Assembly (NCBI RefSeq): GCF_031583025.1
Contig: NZ_CP134062.1
Span: 1,736,001-1,800,000 of the forward strand
Direction: 5' to 3'
Source of the DNA: Mycobacterium sp. Z3061
Lineage (GTDB): Bacteria; Actinomycetota; Actinomycetes; Mycobacteriales; Mycobacteriaceae
DNA length: 64,000 bases
Within the stretch, counting starts at the first letter, position 1. Each line of letters starts with the position of its first letter. The notes beneath the pieces are model-generated. The model saw nothing but the letters and a program-made list of their open reading frames with translations. It was not told the origin of the DNA and did not search any database. A program made the position numbers and the translations under genes. Below, piece by piece: positions 8,709 to 18,200 of this stretch.

Positions 8709-10016
8709 CTACTGGGTCCGAGCGCTCATGCCATCCGGCATCCCTAACCTATTAGCCAGCCACGGCAGCGTTTCCGCAAAAGCCCCGGCCGCCGACGGCC
8801 AGTCGTGCTTGCCCGGCAGTGCCATCAGCTCGCACGAAATTCGGCTGCCTCGGGCGGCCTCGCACAACGCCTCTGCCGCATCCTGCCCGACTCCGTCGCG
8901 TTCCCCGGAAGACCCGGGAACCGCGAACAGGCCCGACATGCCGGTGTACGGACCATGCCGGCTGATCGCGGTCCTCGGGTCGAAGCGCCAGTACGCGTCG
9001 GCGTCGCCGCCGAACAGTCGGTCGATCGTCTGTTCCTGCGTGCCCGCGTTCGGACCGATGTCACCGCCGATGTCCACGAAGGCGCTGAACGTTTCGGGAT
9101 GCATGACCGCCAAGTCGACGGCGCAGGTGCCGCCGGAGGAAAAACCGACGACGCCCCATTTCGGTTGTCCGCCAAGGCCGAATAGTTCCCCGATCTCCGG
9201 AATGACCTCCGCGGTCAGGTGCAGCGCGGCGTTGCCGCGCGGGCCGTCGACGCACTCGGTGTCGACCGTGAATCCACCGGTGGCGTCGGCGAAAACGGCG
9301 ATCGGGGCGTTGCCGGCGTGAGCGGCTGCATATGCATCGAGGGCATCGGTAGCATTTCCCACCCGAATCCAGTCGGCAGGAGTGCCGAATTCACCCCCGA
9401 TCATCAGGACCGCCGGGAGCTGCGCTCCGGTGAACCAGGCCGGCGGCAGGTAAACCCAGTCGCGACGGTGCGAAAACCCCGACACCCCACTGCCCGTGGT
9501 TACCGCCACCAGCTTCCCCCGTTGCACTGCAACGTTTTTGCGCTGCATCGCATAGGCGGCGCCGATGTGAACCTGACCCCGCAGTGGTCGGTTGGTGAGT
9601 TGGCTCCACGCGGCATCAACGGTGGGGAAGTAGCCCAGCCAGCCGTTGATCGTCAATCCCGCACTGAGCAAGCAGAACGACGTCGCGAATACCGCCGCGT
9701 TGCGTCGCCAGCCGCTCGCACCCGACCAGCCCGCGATAACGGTGGCGGTACCCAGCCCGAAGAGAAAGATCCACAGCCAAAGGTGCCACGGCGCGGGCTC
9801 ACTGGCGATTCCGAGCGTCTCGTACGTCCAGTGCGCCACCGCGACGGTCGCCGCTCCCGCGATCACGCCGACCGCGACAACTCGCCCACGCCATCCGATG
9901 GCATAGAGAAGCGCCGCGACGGTGACGAATTGCACCACGGCGGGAATCAATCCGTGCATGAGCGAGGTGTTCAGACCGAGAGTTTTACCCGCAGCCGGGC
10001 GCCGAAAACGTGGCAC
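8709..10016 (-). CDS. Membrane-anchored esterase (esterase D / mycolyltransferase-like fold)
   Basis: The 435-residue protein starts with about four hydrophobic segments (roughly residues 20-135). A C-terminal alpha/beta-hydrolase of the PF00756 esterase type follows. The nucleophile motif is GFSSGG (near residue 297), and a late KHDW motif supplies the likely catalytic His. Antigen 85 and S-formylglutathione hydrolase share this fold, but the substrate here is not evident. The catalytic domain is probably on the outer face of the membrane (inference from topology). GTG at 10016 is the longest start; ATG at 9959, just before the first membrane segment, is possible. It is divergent from the KasA-like gene with 173 bp between them. 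Confidence 0.85.
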   Translation of the reverse strand: MPRFRRPAAGKTLGLNTSLMHGLIPAVVQFVTVAALLYAIGWRGRVVAVGVIAGAATVAVAHWTYETLGIASEPAPWHLWLWIFLFGLGTATVIAGWSGASGWRRNAAVFATSFCLLSAGLTINGWLGYFPTVDAAWSQLTNRPLRGQVHIGAAYAMQRKNVAVQRGKLVAVTTGSGVSGFSHRRDWVYLPPAWFTGAQLPAVLMIGGEFGTPADWIRVGNATDALDAYAAAHAGNAPIAVFADATGGFTVDTECVDGPRGNAALHLTAEVIPEIGELFGLGGQPKWGVVGFSSGGTCAVDLAVMHPETFSAFVDIGGDIGPNAGTQEQTIDRLFGGDADAYWRFDPRTAISRHGPYTGMSGLFAVPGSSGERDGVGQDAAEALCEAARGSRISCELMALPGKHDWPSAAGAFAETLPWLANRLGMPDGMSARTQ

Positions 10017-10189
10017 GCAGCACGCCGAGTTCGACGATGGCCTTTTCGGCCTCGGCGGCGCTGTTTATCATGATGCCGATTGCCGATATCAGGTTTTTGT
10101 CGGCACTTCTTGGGAAGGTGATACCTGTAGCGGGCGTGGCTCCTGGAGGGGGACGTGACGTCGATGTTCGACACAAGGAAACGACCGGC

Positions 10190-11440
10190 ATGACCGCGTT
10201 GAGAACGGGCGAGGGGTTCCCAGACGTCGTCGTCACCGGGGTGGCGTCCACGACGTCACTCGCGCCGGATGCCGAGGAGACCTGGCAGCAACTGCTGCAG
10301 GGCAGTAGCGGAATTCGTAAATTGGACAAAGATTTCGTCACCGAATTCGACTCACCGATACGTATCGGCGGTCCGTTGCGCGAAGACCTGGACGAGCAAT
10401 TCGGTCGCGTCGAGCTGCGCCGGTTCGCATTCATGCAGAAACTGTCCGCGGTGGTGAGCCGGCGGCTGTGGGAGCAGGCCGGATCGCCCGAAGTCGATAC
10501 CAACCGGCTGATGGTGTCGGTCGGTCTGGGCCTGGGCAGCACCGAGGACATTCCGCTCTGGCACAACATCTGGAAGGTGAAAGGCCTCAAGGCGATCTCG
10601 CCGATCTCGGTGCAGAAGTACATGCCGAACGCGCCCGCCGCCGTGATCGGGCTCGACCGTGAGGCCAAGGCCGGCGTCGAGACGTCGGTGATGGCCGACG
10701 CGTCGGGTACCGCGGCCATCGCTCAGGCCTGGCAGAACATCGTCCTCGGAGAGGCCGACATGGCGATCTGCGGCGGCGTGGAGACGGTTATCGAGGCCGT
10801 GCCTATGGCGACGTTCTGGCAACTGGGCATGCTGTCCACCAACAACGACGACCCGACCGGAGCCTGCCGGCCGTTCGACAGGCACCGCGACGGCATGGTG
10901 TTGGCGGAAGGCGGCGCGATGCTGCTGGTCGAAACCGAGGAGCATGCCAAGGCACGGGGCGCGCCCGTCCTGGCCCGGCTGATGGGTGCCGCCATCACGT
11001 CGGACGGATGCGACGCCGTGATGCCGGACCCGCGCGGCGAGCGCGCCGGTGACGCGATTGCCCGGGCGATCCACCTGGCCGGACTGGCCCCGAGCGACAT
11101 CGACCTCGTCAAGGCGCACGCCGTCGGCACCACGTTCGGCGATTCAGCCGAGGCGCGCGCCATCCGCCGGGCACTGGGTGACCACTCACCGGCGGTGTAC
11201 GCGCCCAAGGCGGCGCTGGGCAATTCACTGGGTGCGGCCGGCGCGGTCGAGGCCGTGCTCACGGTCCAGGCTTTGCGGGACCAAATCGTGCCGCCCACTT
11301 TAAATTTCACGGAATCCGATCCCGAGATCGATCTCGACGTGGTGGCCGGTGAGGCACGTCGCGGGAATTACCGCTATGCCGTCGCGGAGTCGTTCGGCTT
11401 GGGCGGAAACAACGTCGCAGTGGTCTTCGGCGCGGCCTGA
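10190..11440 (+). CDS. KasA/KasB-like beta-ketoacyl-ACP synthase homologue lacking the active-site Cys
   Basis: The 416-residue length equals that of KasA. Downstream stretches such as VLGEADMAICGGVET, NNDDPTGACRPFDR and DPEIDLDVVAGE are KasB-like, so this is a thiolase-fold FAS-II elongating synthase homologue. The nucleophile Cys (KasA Cys171) is replaced by Asp170 (gac, 10697-10699, in MADASGT). The first catalytic His is kept (His310, KAHAVGT). The second (KasA His345) is Asn345 (aat, 11222-11224, in ALGNSLGA). Condensation is therefore not expected; a chain-length-factor-like partner or regulatory role is inferred. ATG 10190 has AAGGAA about 10 nt upstream. The gene ends 1 bp from convergent ctaD. 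Confidence 0.9.
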   Translation: MTALRTGEGFPDVVVTGVASTTSLAPDAEETWQQLLQGSSGIRKLDKDFVTEFDSPIRIGGPLREDLDEQFGRVELRRFAFMQKLSAVVSRRLWEQAGSPEVDTNRLMVSVGLGLGSTEDIPLWHNIWKVKGLKAISPISVQKYMPNAPAAVIGLDREAKAGVETSVMADASGTAAIAQAWQNIVLGEADMAICGGVETVIEAVPMATFWQLGMLSTNNDDPTGACRPFDRHRDGMVLAEGGAMLLVETEEHAKARGAPVLARLMGAAITSDGCDAVMPDPRGERAGDAIARAIHLAGLAPSDIDLVKAHAVGTTFGDSAEARAIRRALGDHSPAVYAPKAALGNSLGAAGAVEAVLTVQALRDQIVPPTLNFTESDPEIDLDVVAGEARRGNYRYAVAESFGLGGNNVAVVFGAA

Positions 11441-11441
11441 G

Positions 11442-13187
11442 TCAGGAGCGCACCTCGACGTCGTCGACTCTGGTGACGTCTTTGTCTTTAGGGCCGTGCG
11501 CACGCCCGATGTGCGCTTCTTCACGTATGCGCTTGACCATGTGCGGGTAGTGCAACTCGAAAGCCGGGCGCTCCGAACGGATTCGGGGCAGCTCGGTGAA
11601 GTTGTGCCGTGGCGGCGGGCAGCTGGTCGCCCACTCCAGCGAGTTGCCGTAACCCCACGGGTCGTCGACGGTCACCACCTCGCCGTAGCGCCAGCTCTTG
11701 AAGACGTTCCACACGAACGGAAACATCGACAATCCCAGGATGAAGGCCCCGACGGTGGAGACGATGTTCAGCCCCTGAAAATTGTCGGTCGCCAGATAGT
11801 CGGCGTAGCGACGCGGCATGCCCATATCGCCCAGCCAGTGCTGCACCAGGAACGTGGTGTTGAACCCGATGAAGGTCAACCAGAAGTGCAGTTTGCCCAG
11901 CCGCTCGTCAAGGAGTCGACCCGTCATCTTCGGGAACCAGAAATACGTCCCCGCGTAGGTGGCGAACACGATGGTGCCGAACAGGACGTAATGGAAGTGG
12001 GCGACCACGAAATAGCTGTCCGTCACGTGGAAGTCAAGCGGCGGGCTGGCCAGCATCACTCCGGTCAGCCCGCCCAGCAGGAAGGTGAGCAGAAAGCCGA
12101 TGGAGAAAAGCATCGGCGTCTCGAAGGTCAACTGGCCCTTCCACATGGTGCCGATCCAGTTGAAGAACTTGATTCCGGTCGGCACCGCGATCAGATACGT
12201 CATGAACGAGAAGAACGGCAGCAGAACGGCTCCGGTGGCGAACATGTGGTGCGCCCACACCGCTACTGACAAGGCCGCGATCGACAGCGTCGCGTAGACC
12301 AGCGTGGTGTACCCGAAGATCGGCTTGCGTGAAAAGACCGGGAAGATCTCGGTGACAATGCCGAAGAACGGCAGTGCCACGATGTAGACCTCCGGGTGTC
12401 CGAAGAACCAGAACACGTGCTGCCACAGCAGAACTCCGCCGTTGGCGGGGTCGTAGATGTGGGCGCCGAGGTGCCGGTCGGCGGCCAGGCCGAACAGCGC
12501 CGCCGTCAGCAGTGGGAAGGCGATCAGCACCAGCACCGAGGTCACCAGGATGTTCCAGGTGAAGATCGGCATCCGGAACATCGTCATGCCCGGTGCGCGC
12601 ATGCACACGACGGTGGTGATCATGTTGACCGCGCCCAGGATGGTGCCCAGACCGGCGATGATCAGACCGGTGATCCACAGATCGCCACCGGCGCCCGGAG
12701 AGTGGACGGCGTCACTGAGCGGGGTGTAGGCGGTCCAGCCGAACTCCGCCGCGCCGCCGGGTGTGATGAAGCCCGCGAGCACGATCAGCCCGCCGAACAG
12801 GAACAGCCAGAACGACAGGGCGTTCAGGCGCGGGAACGCCACGTCGGGCGCACCGATCTGGAGCGGCAGCACCAGGTTGGCGAAGCCGAACACGATCGGG
12901 GTGGCATACAGCAGCAGCATGATCGTGCCGTGCATGGTGAAGAGCTGGTTGTATTGCTCGTTCGACAGGAACTGCAGGCCGGGCGCGGCCAGTTCGGCGC
13001 GCATCATCAGGGCCAGGAGTCCACCGATGAAGAACATCGTGAAGCAGGTGACGACGTACATGATGCCGATCAGTTTGTGATCGGTGGTGGTGACGAGCTT
13101 GTAGATCAGGTTGCCCCTGGGGCCGAGCCGGGCCGGGAAGGGACGACGTGCGGTGAGCTGGGCAGCCTGCGGCTCCGCGATCGACAT
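11442..13187 (-). CDS. ctaD: Cytochrome c oxidase subunit I (aa3-type)
   Basis: The 581-residue membrane protein is a heme-copper oxidase subunit I with about 12 membrane helices. Haem and copper ligands are visible: the TMHGTIM His for low-spin haem, WFFGHPEVY with the cross-linked His-Tyr pair, the VWAHHMF double His for CuB, and [10 protein letters not shown] for both haems. It reduces oxygen to water and pumps protons, working with subunits CtaC and CtaE and the bcc complex, none of which are encoded here. [10 protein letters not shown] at 13187 is the usual mycobacterial CtaD start, although the ribosome site is weak. The context is not that of M. tuberculosis ctaD (next to serB2 and fecB), so this may be a second copy. 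Confidence 0.97.
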   Translation of the reverse strand: MSIAEPQAAQLTARRPFPARLGPRGNLIYKLVTTTDHKLIGIMYVVTCFTMFFIGGLLALMMRAELAAPGLQFLSNEQYNQLFTMHGTIMLLLYATPIVFGFANLVLPLQIGAPDVAFPRLNALSFWLFLFGGLIVLAGFITPGGAAEFGWTAYTPLSDAVHSPGAGGDLWITGLIIAGLGTILGAVNMITTVVCMRAPGMTMFRMPIFTWNILVTSVLVLIAFPLLTAALFGLAADRHLGAHIYDPANGGVLLWQHVFWFFGHPEVYIVALPFFGIVTEIFPVFSRKPIFGYTTLVYATLSIAALSVAVWAHHMFATGAVLLPFFSFMTYLIAVPTGIKFFNWIGTMWKGQLTFETPMLFSIGFLLTFLLGGLTGVMLASPPLDFHVTDSYFVVAHFHYVLFGTIVFATYAGTYFWFPKMTGRLLDERLGKLHFWLTFIGFNTTFLVQHWLGDMGMPRRYADYLATDNFQGLNIVSTVGAFILGLSMFPFVWNVFKSWRYGEVVTVDDPWGYGNSLEWATSCPPPRHNFTELPRIRSERPAFELHYPHMVKRIREEAHIGRAHGPKDKDVTRVDDVEVRS

Positions 13188-13301
13188 AGCGCTGCGGATT
13201 TCCGCCTTTTGCCGCCTCAAACATCGCCGGCGTGTTTGACCGTGGACGTAACGGTTAGGTGGGCATCGGCCCGATCTTGCCCTAGACCCCAACCTGACAC
13301 T

Positions 13302-13307
13302 TATTAT
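13302..13307 (+). promoter_or_regulatory. -10 element of a leaderless promoter for the PAP2 gene
   Basis: TATTAT fits the mycobacterial -10 motif TANNNT. Exactly 7 nt separate it from GTG at 13315 and there is no Shine-Dalgarno sequence, the arrangement of leaderless mRNAs. Confidence 0.6.
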
Positions 13308-13314
13308 TCGTCGG

Positions 13315-14664
13315 GTGTTCACCGGCGACCTGCGAAGCGTGCAATGGCGCTCTCAGGCGGCCCGCCTGTGGGGGCCGACCGCCGTCGTGCTCATCGCCGC
13401 CGTGGTGATCGGCCTGCAGATCACGGCCACCGGTGCGGGGTTCGTGGGTCCGCTGCGCAGCCTGGCCGGCGACTATTTCGGCACCCCGACATCGGCCACC
13501 GTGCCGTGGGTGGGCCTGGGTGTGGCCATGGTCGGGCTATCCCGCCGGTACCGGGTCTGGTCGCTGTCGGTGGCGGTGGCGCTCGATGTCGTTCTCGCGG
13601 TGCTGAGGGTGGCGCGCGGCGGTGCCTGGACGGTCGGCAACGGTCCGCTGATCGTGCTCACCGGCTTGGCGGTGATCGTCGGGTGGCGGCGCTGGGCCAG
13701 GGACGAACAGGGCACGGCCCTGCGGGGAGTCGCTTTCGGTCTGCTGCTCGTCATCGCCACCAAAGTCGGCGACAGTTGGTTGCGTATCACCGCGATCCTG
13801 CGGCCGGTTGTCCTGGACGAGTACGCACTGCTGGCCGATCACGCTCTCGCGCAACCGTCGTGGCTGCTGGGCCGGCTCCTGCACGCGGGCGGCCCTGTTC
13901 TCAATGCGGCGTTTCACTGGGTGTACATCGAATTGCCCGTCGCGGCAATGGTGGTCGCGATCTATCAATTGCGCAACGTCAGCATCGGCGGCTGGCCGCG
14001 GCACTTTCTGATCCCGACATTCCTGGTGCTCGGCCTGATCGGGCCGCTGATCTACGTGTTCTTCCCGTTGGTCGGCCCGGACTTCGCCTTTGGAAGCGAG
14101 GGCCGGGGATTCGAAATCGGCGACTTCTGGCCGCACGCCGTGCCGCGGATCAATCTGTCGCCCAGAGCAATTGCCTTCGACGGGTCGACTCCACGCAACT
14201 GCATGCCCTCGATGCACACGGCGTGGGCGCTGGCGGTGTTCCTGCACTCCCGTGGGGGACCACGCTGGCTGCGGATGGGCGGCGCGCTGTGGCTGGTCTG
14301 CACCGTCGCGGCGACCCTCGGCTTCGGGTACCACTACGGCGTCGATCTGCTGGCGGGCGGATTGCTCTGCCTGACGGTGGAATCGGCGCTACGGGAGCCG
14401 GTGCGCGACCGGGTCGGGTGGCGAATAGGAATGACGGCTTTTGGAGCCGCATTTCTGGTTGCGCTGCTGGTGTGTTGCCGGTACTTCGCGTCGGAGATGG
14501 CGCGCTACGCGGTGCCGTTCGGCGTGCTCATCATCGGCACGCTGGTGGCATTCAGCACCGCTTTCTACGTGACGTATTTCGCCCGGCCGGCCATGCCGGC
14601 CGAGGACCGAAGTCTGCCGGTACGGGGCGTCTTCGTACGTCAGGGTTCCTCGGCTGTGTCCTGA
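13315..14664 (+). CDS. PAP2-superfamily membrane protein (AUR1/inositol-phosphoceramide-synthase-like)
   Basis: The 449-residue protein has about ten hydrophobic helices. The PAP2 phosphatase motifs lie in its C-terminal half: [14 protein letters not shown] (SxxxH-type motif near residue 300) and [13 protein letters not shown] (HxxxxxD motif near residue 345). These carry the catalytic His/Asp of lipid phosphatases and phosphotransferases. Related actinobacterial proteins are thought to dephosphorylate or transfer lipid head groups on the outer membrane face, but the substrate is unknown. GTG at 13315 follows a leaderless-type promoter. It is divergent from ctaD and converges on an amine oxidase 14 bp after its stop. 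Confidence 0.85.
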   Translation: MFTGDLRSVQWRSQAARLWGPTAVVLIAAVVIGLQITATGAGFVGPLRSLAGDYFGTPTSATVPWVGLGVAMVGLSRRYRVWSLSVAVALDVVLAVLRVARGGAWTVGNGPLIVLTGLAVIVGWRRWARDEQGTALRGVAFGLLLVIATKVGDSWLRITAILRPVVLDEYALLADHALAQPSWLLGRLLHAGGPVLNAAFHWVYIELPVAAMVVAIYQLRNVSIGGWPRHFLIPTFLVLGLIGPLIYVFFPLVGPDFAFGSEGRGFEIGDFWPHAVPRINLSPRAIAFDGSTPRNCMPSMHTAWALAVFLHSRGGPRWLRMGGALWLVCTVAATLGFGYHYGVDLLAGGLLCLTVESALREPVRDRVGWRIGMTAFGAAFLVALLVCCRYFASEMARYAVPFGVLIIGTLVAFSTAFYVTYFARPAMPAEDRSLPVRGVFVRQGSSAVS

Positions 14665-14678
14665 TGAACACGCTACGG

Positions 14679-15965
14679 CTATAGGGCGGCGATCACTTCG
14701 GCGGCGGCCCGCCGGCCGGCTTCGATCGCCCCATCCAGATACCCGGGATGCCCAGTGGCGGTTTCCGATCCACCCCAATGGATGTCGCCGACCGGCCCGC
14801 ACGGCATCGGCACGAATCCCTCGGTGGTGCCGGGTTTCGGCAGCGCCACATAGCCGCCTTCGACGAATTCGTCGAGGTGCCAGGACTTCTCCTGCCAGTC
14901 GGCCGGCTCCAGCACTTCCCGGCCGATGTGCGGCACCAGCGGTCTCAGCACGGCCTCGCGGCGCGCCGCGGCGTCCAACGCGGACAGCTCGCGTGCGTCG
15001 GGACCGCCGACCAGCACACACAGATGGCCCGGCCCGCCTGGCGCGGTGGTGTCGAAGACCGCGCTGCCCGGTCTGTCCAGGACGATGAACTCTCCGCCGC
15101 CCCGCTCTCGCCAGAACGGCCGGTGATAGACCGCGACCGCCTTGTACACCGACCCCATATATGTATTGCGCTGCAAAGCAACGAGATTCGGGGGTAGCGC
15201 GGGCTCGAACGCGATCCGGGAAGCCACCGGCGGCGGCGGCGTGACGATCGCCTTGTCGGCCTGCACGTCGCCCGACGCCGTGCGCACCAGCACCCGATCG
15301 CCACACACGATCGAGGTCACCCGATGTCCGGTACACACCCGCGGGCCCAACTCTGCCGCCAACCGCTCGACCAGCGCCCCGGCGCTCTCAACCAGCAACG
15401 ATTCCTGGGCGCCGCCTTTGGTGCCCAGAATCGTCAACAGGCCTCCCTGGTAGCGGATCATGTCCGTGGCGGCGCGCACCGACAGCCGGTCGAGGTCCCC
15501 GGTCCACGAGATCAGGGCCACCACCTCGAGCAGTCGCCGAGCGGTGCGACCCGGCACCCTGCTCAGCCAGCGGTCGAGGGTCGACGCGTTGAGTCTGGCC
15601 GGTGCTCCGACCCGCGCCAGCACGCCGATCCCGGCCAAAGCCAGTGCCGAGACGAGCATCGAGGGCCCCAGTGGTGAGACCCGCCGCTCCCCGTCGATCA
15701 CGGTGGGCAGGGTCCCGGTGTGCATCGGGAACATTGTCACCCCGAGTTCGGCGGCCAGCTCCGGGACCAGGTGGTGGTCGTGGCCGATCCACTGCCCGCC
15801 CAGGTCGAAACGCGATCCCAGCGCACTGGTCCGGCCCAGCACGCGTCCGCCCACCCGATCGGCCGCTTCGAGGACGATCACGTCGATGCCCCGCCGATGC
15901 AGCTCACGCGCCGCGGTCAGTCCGGACAGTCCGGCGCCCACCACCGCCACCGTCGAGTCCCGCAT
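14679..15965 (-). CDS. Flavin-containing amine oxidase family protein
   Basis: The 428-residue protein begins MRDSTVAVVGAGLSGLTAAR, the GxGxxG dinucleotide-binding fold for FAD. EAADRVGGRV follows, and a C-terminal FAD motif (GDIHWGGSETA...GYLDGAIEAGRRAA) is typical of monoamine-oxidase-type enzymes. These oxidise amines to imines/aldehydes with release of H2O2. The substrate cannot be told from sequence. ATG 15965 has GGAGG at good spacing. The TetR gene lies upstream on the same strand, and a palindrome similar to that upstream of tetR lies between them, so TetR probably regulates this gene. Confidence 0.92.
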   Translation of the reverse strand: MRDSTVAVVGAGLSGLTAARELHRRGIDVIVLEAADRVGGRVLGRTSALGSRFDLGGQWIGHDHHLVPELAAELGVTMFPMHTGTLPTVIDGERRVSPLGPSMLVSALALAGIGVLARVGAPARLNASTLDRWLSRVPGRTARRLLEVVALISWTGDLDRLSVRAATDMIRYQGGLLTILGTKGGAQESLLVESAGALVERLAAELGPRVCTGHRVTSIVCGDRVLVRTASGDVQADKAIVTPPPPVASRIAFEPALPPNLVALQRNTYMGSVYKAVAVYHRPFWRERGGGEFIVLDRPGSAVFDTTAPGGPGHLCVLVGGPDARELSALDAAARREAVLRPLVPHIGREVLEPADWQEKSWHLDEFVEGGYVALPKPGTTEGFVPMPCGPVGDIHWGGSETATGHPGYLDGAIEAGRRAAAEVIAAL

Positions 15966-15985
15966 CGGGTACCTCCAAGTTCCGC

Positions 15986-16013
15986 ACTAAGTCGGTCAAC
16001 CGACTGATTTAGT
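15986..16013. promoter_or_regulatory. Candidate TetR operator between tetR and the amine oxidase gene
   Basis: AGTCGGT (15990-15996) and ACCGACT (15999-16005) are perfect 7-bp arms around CA. They are framed by ACTAA (15986-15990) and TTAGT (16009-16013). The core GTCGGnCAACCG is shared with the palindrome upstream of the TetR gene at 16697-16712, which suggests the same repressor binds both. Confidence 0.6.
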
Positions 16014-16047
16014 AAGCCACAGGGAGGTCATGCGGCGCAACACCGGG

Positions 16048-16665
16048 TCACCGTGCCCCTTTGACCGGCTGCGGGTCGGCGAACATCACCAGCATGTCGA
16101 CGGCGCGTTCGAGATCATGCCGGGCGCGGGCGGCGTCGGTGCTGGCCACGTACTGCACGATCAGGCCGTCCAGCACTGCCAGCGTCAACCGGCCGAGCGT
16201 CGGGAAATCCACGGCGCACCGCTCGCCGGCCGTCCGTGCAGCTTGCTCGAACAGCGTGCTGACCAGCTCGGTATACCGGTGGTACTGCAACTGGGCCAGA
16301 CCGCCCGCGCCTTCGGTGCGCACCGAATACATGGCCAGCTCATATTGCATGACCTGCAGTCCGATCTCACGCTCGACCAGCTTGCTCCAGAACATGGTCA
16401 TGCTCTCCCGCAGCGCGTGCGCGACCCCGCGGTCAGGCTGCAGGCCGGGCCGCACGGCCGACACCACGTCGTCGATGACCGCCGTGATGACCGCGCGCAA
16501 CAGCAGGTCCTTCGTCGGAAACACATAGTGCAACGTGCCGAGCGGGATGCCGGCCTCGGCTGCCACCGCGCGCAGAGTCGTGCCCGGAACCCCGACGTCG
16601 CTCAATACCCGGACCGCGGCGGCCACGATCTCTTCCTGGCGACGTTCCACCCGCACGTATGCCAT
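16048..16665 (-). CDS. TetR family transcriptional repressor
   Basis: The 205-residue protein has an N-terminal helix-turn-helix (EEIVAAAVRVLSDVGVPGTT, then AAEAGIPLGTLHYVFPTKDLL) and an all-helical ligand domain, the classical TetR layout. ATG at 16665 is chosen because AAGGAG lies 7 nt upstream and the HTH begins immediately. It probably controls itself, the amine oxidase gene downstream (83 bp gap holding a palindrome) and the divergent WS/DGAT run, because a second matching palindrome lies between 16665 and 16771. The inducer is unknown; lipid or amine ligands are possible from the neighbours. Confidence 0.93.
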   Translation of the reverse strand: MAYVRVERRQEEIVAAAVRVLSDVGVPGTTLRAVAAEAGIPLGTLHYVFPTKDLLLRAVITAVIDDVVSAVRPGLQPDRGVAHALRESMTMFWSKLVEREIGLQVMQYELAMYSVRTEGAGGLAQLQYHRYTELVSTLFEQAARTAGERCAVDFPTLGRLTLAVLDGLIVQYVASTDAARARHDLERAVDMLVMFADPQPVKGAR

Positions 16666-16696
16666 GCACGGCTCCTTTCGTGATCGGGGTTGATAG

Positions 16697-16712
16697 TCGG
16701 ACAACCGTCCGA
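16697..16712. promoter_or_regulatory. Candidate TetR operator in the tetR / WS-DGAT divergent region
   Basis: TCGGAC (16697-16702) and GTCCGA (16707-16712) form a perfect palindrome around AACC, 32 bp before the tetR start and 58 bp before the WS/DGAT start. It shares GTCGGnCAACCG with the site at 15990-16005. Confidence 0.6.
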
Positions 16713-16770
16713 AGTGTACGGCCGGGATCGGGGTCTGGCATCCAACTCCGTGACGGGGTGGAATAGGCGT

Positions 16771-18195
16771 GTGAAGCGACTCACTGGTGTGGACGCCCTG
16801 ATGCTGTACACCGAGACACCCGAGATTCACATGCACACGCTGAAGATCGGCATCCTCGACGTGTCAAACATGGAGCGGGACTACGACTTTGAGATCTTCC
16901 GCGAGGTGGGTTACCAACGGCTGATGGCGCTCGAGCCGCTGCGGTACCAGTTGCTGGACATCCCGCTGAAGTTGCACCACCCCATGTGGCTGGTCAACGA
17001 AGACATCGACCTCGACTATCACGTACGCCGCGCGCGGGTGCCGGCGCCGGGCGGGCGACGAGAGCTCGACGAGTTGATCGGCCACATCGCGAGCACACCG
17101 TTGCGCCGCGATCACCCGTTGTGGGAGATGTACGTCGCCGAGGGGCTGGCCGACAACCGGATTGCCATCATTCACAAGGTCCACCACGTACTGGCCGACG
17201 GCAAGGCTTCGGCGAACCAGATGGCTCAGGCGCTGTCGCCGCACCAGCCCGAACCCCGGCGGTTGCCACGCGAACTGCCGACCCGCTCGCACCTGCTCAA
17301 GGAGGCCGCCAAAGATCACGCGGGCCTGATCCGCAAGCTGCCGCGCCTGCTCGGCGAGACGGCCTCGGGGGTCTCCCGGGTGCGCCGCCGATCGAAGGAG
17401 CGGGGTCCCACCCCCGACCTCGCCCGCAACTTCGCCCCGCCGCCGTGCTTCATCAACCACCGGGTCAGTCCCGGTCGCCGGTTCGCCACCGCGCCGTTGG
17501 CGTTGGCCGACGTCAAGGAGACCAGCAAGCATCTCGGCGTCACGCTCAACGACGTCGTGCTGGCCACCGTGGCCGGGGCACTGCGCCGACTGCTGTTGCG
17601 CTACGACGGCCAGGCCGATGTCCCGCTGATCGCCGGGGTGCCGGTGAGTTACAACCCGGCACCAGACCGCATGGCGGGCAACGAATTCACCTACATGACG
17701 CCGTCACTGCCGGTGCATGTCGAAGACCCGATGCAACGAGTTCGGCTGACGGCCATGGCAACCAGGATCGCGAAGGAGAATCACCAGCTGCTCGGCCCCA
17801 CCGTGCTGCCCGCCTGGATGTCCTATCTCCCGACAGGGTTGGCGCCGCGCATGTTTCGGGCCCAGGCCCGACGCATGGAGTCCGCCAGCGTGATGAACCT
17901 GGTGGTGTCGAACGTGCCCGGGCCGCGCGAACGCGGCTGCATCGAGGGAGCGACGCTCACCGAGATCTATTCGGTGGGGCCGATCGTGGCGGGCAGCGGC
18001 ATGAACATCACCGTGTGGAGTTACGTCGACCAATTCGCCATCTCGGTGCTGACCGACGATCGCACCCTGGACGATCCGCACGAGGCTACCGATGCGCTGA
18101 TCGACGCGTTCCGTGAATTGCGGAGCGCTGCCGGGCTTTCCGAGGATCTCACGCCGCTCGAGGCCAGCCTGCCCCTGGCCGCGGCGCTGGGTTGA
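16771..18195 (+). CDS. Wax ester synthase / diacylglycerol acyltransferase (WS/DGAT)
   Basis: The 474-residue protein has the WS/DGAT architecture. The acyl-transfer motif HHVLADG (HHxxxDG) lies near residues 138-144. The C-terminal half carries the mycobacterial conserved blocks NDVVLATVAGALR, MNLVVSNVPGP and GSGMNITVWSY. These enzymes esterify acyl-CoA to diacylglycerol or long-chain alcohols to make triacylglycerol and wax storage lipid at the inner membrane. GTG 16771 gives the usual family N-terminus (KRLTGVDALMLYTETPE). It opens a four-gene run with DUF1345, SnoaL-like and MFS genes and is divergent from the TetR gene. Confidence 0.94.
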   Translation: MKRLTGVDALMLYTETPEIHMHTLKIGILDVSNMERDYDFEIFREVGYQRLMALEPLRYQLLDIPLKLHHPMWLVNEDIDLDYHVRRARVPAPGGRRELDELIGHIASTPLRRDHPLWEMYVAEGLADNRIAIIHKVHHVLADGKASANQMAQALSPHQPEPRRLPRELPTRSHLLKEAAKDHAGLIRKLPRLLGETASGVSRVRRRSKERGPTPDLARNFAPPPCFINHRVSPGRRFATAPLALADVKETSKHLGVTLNDVVLATVAGALRRLLLRYDGQADVPLIAGVPVSYNPAPDRMAGNEFTYMTPSLPVHVEDPMQRVRLTAMATRIAKENHQLLGPTVLPAWMSYLPTGLAPRMFRAQARRMESASVMNLVVSNVPGPRERGCIEGATLTEIYSVGPIVAGSGMNITVWSYVDQFAISVLTDDRTLDDPHEATDALIDAFRELRSAAGLSEDLTPLEASLPLAAALG

Positions 18196-18200
18196 CGGCG

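Noticed and set aside
10082-10112. Weak SigF-like promoter (GGTTT-N15-GGGAAG) upstream of the KasA-like gene
   Set aside because: The -10 box deviates from GGGTAT at several positions, so it is not strong enough to list as a feature.
12396-14684. A 762-codon plus-strand frame across ctaD and the PAP2 gene
   Set aside because: It crosses two convincing genes in the wrong frame and shows no domain.
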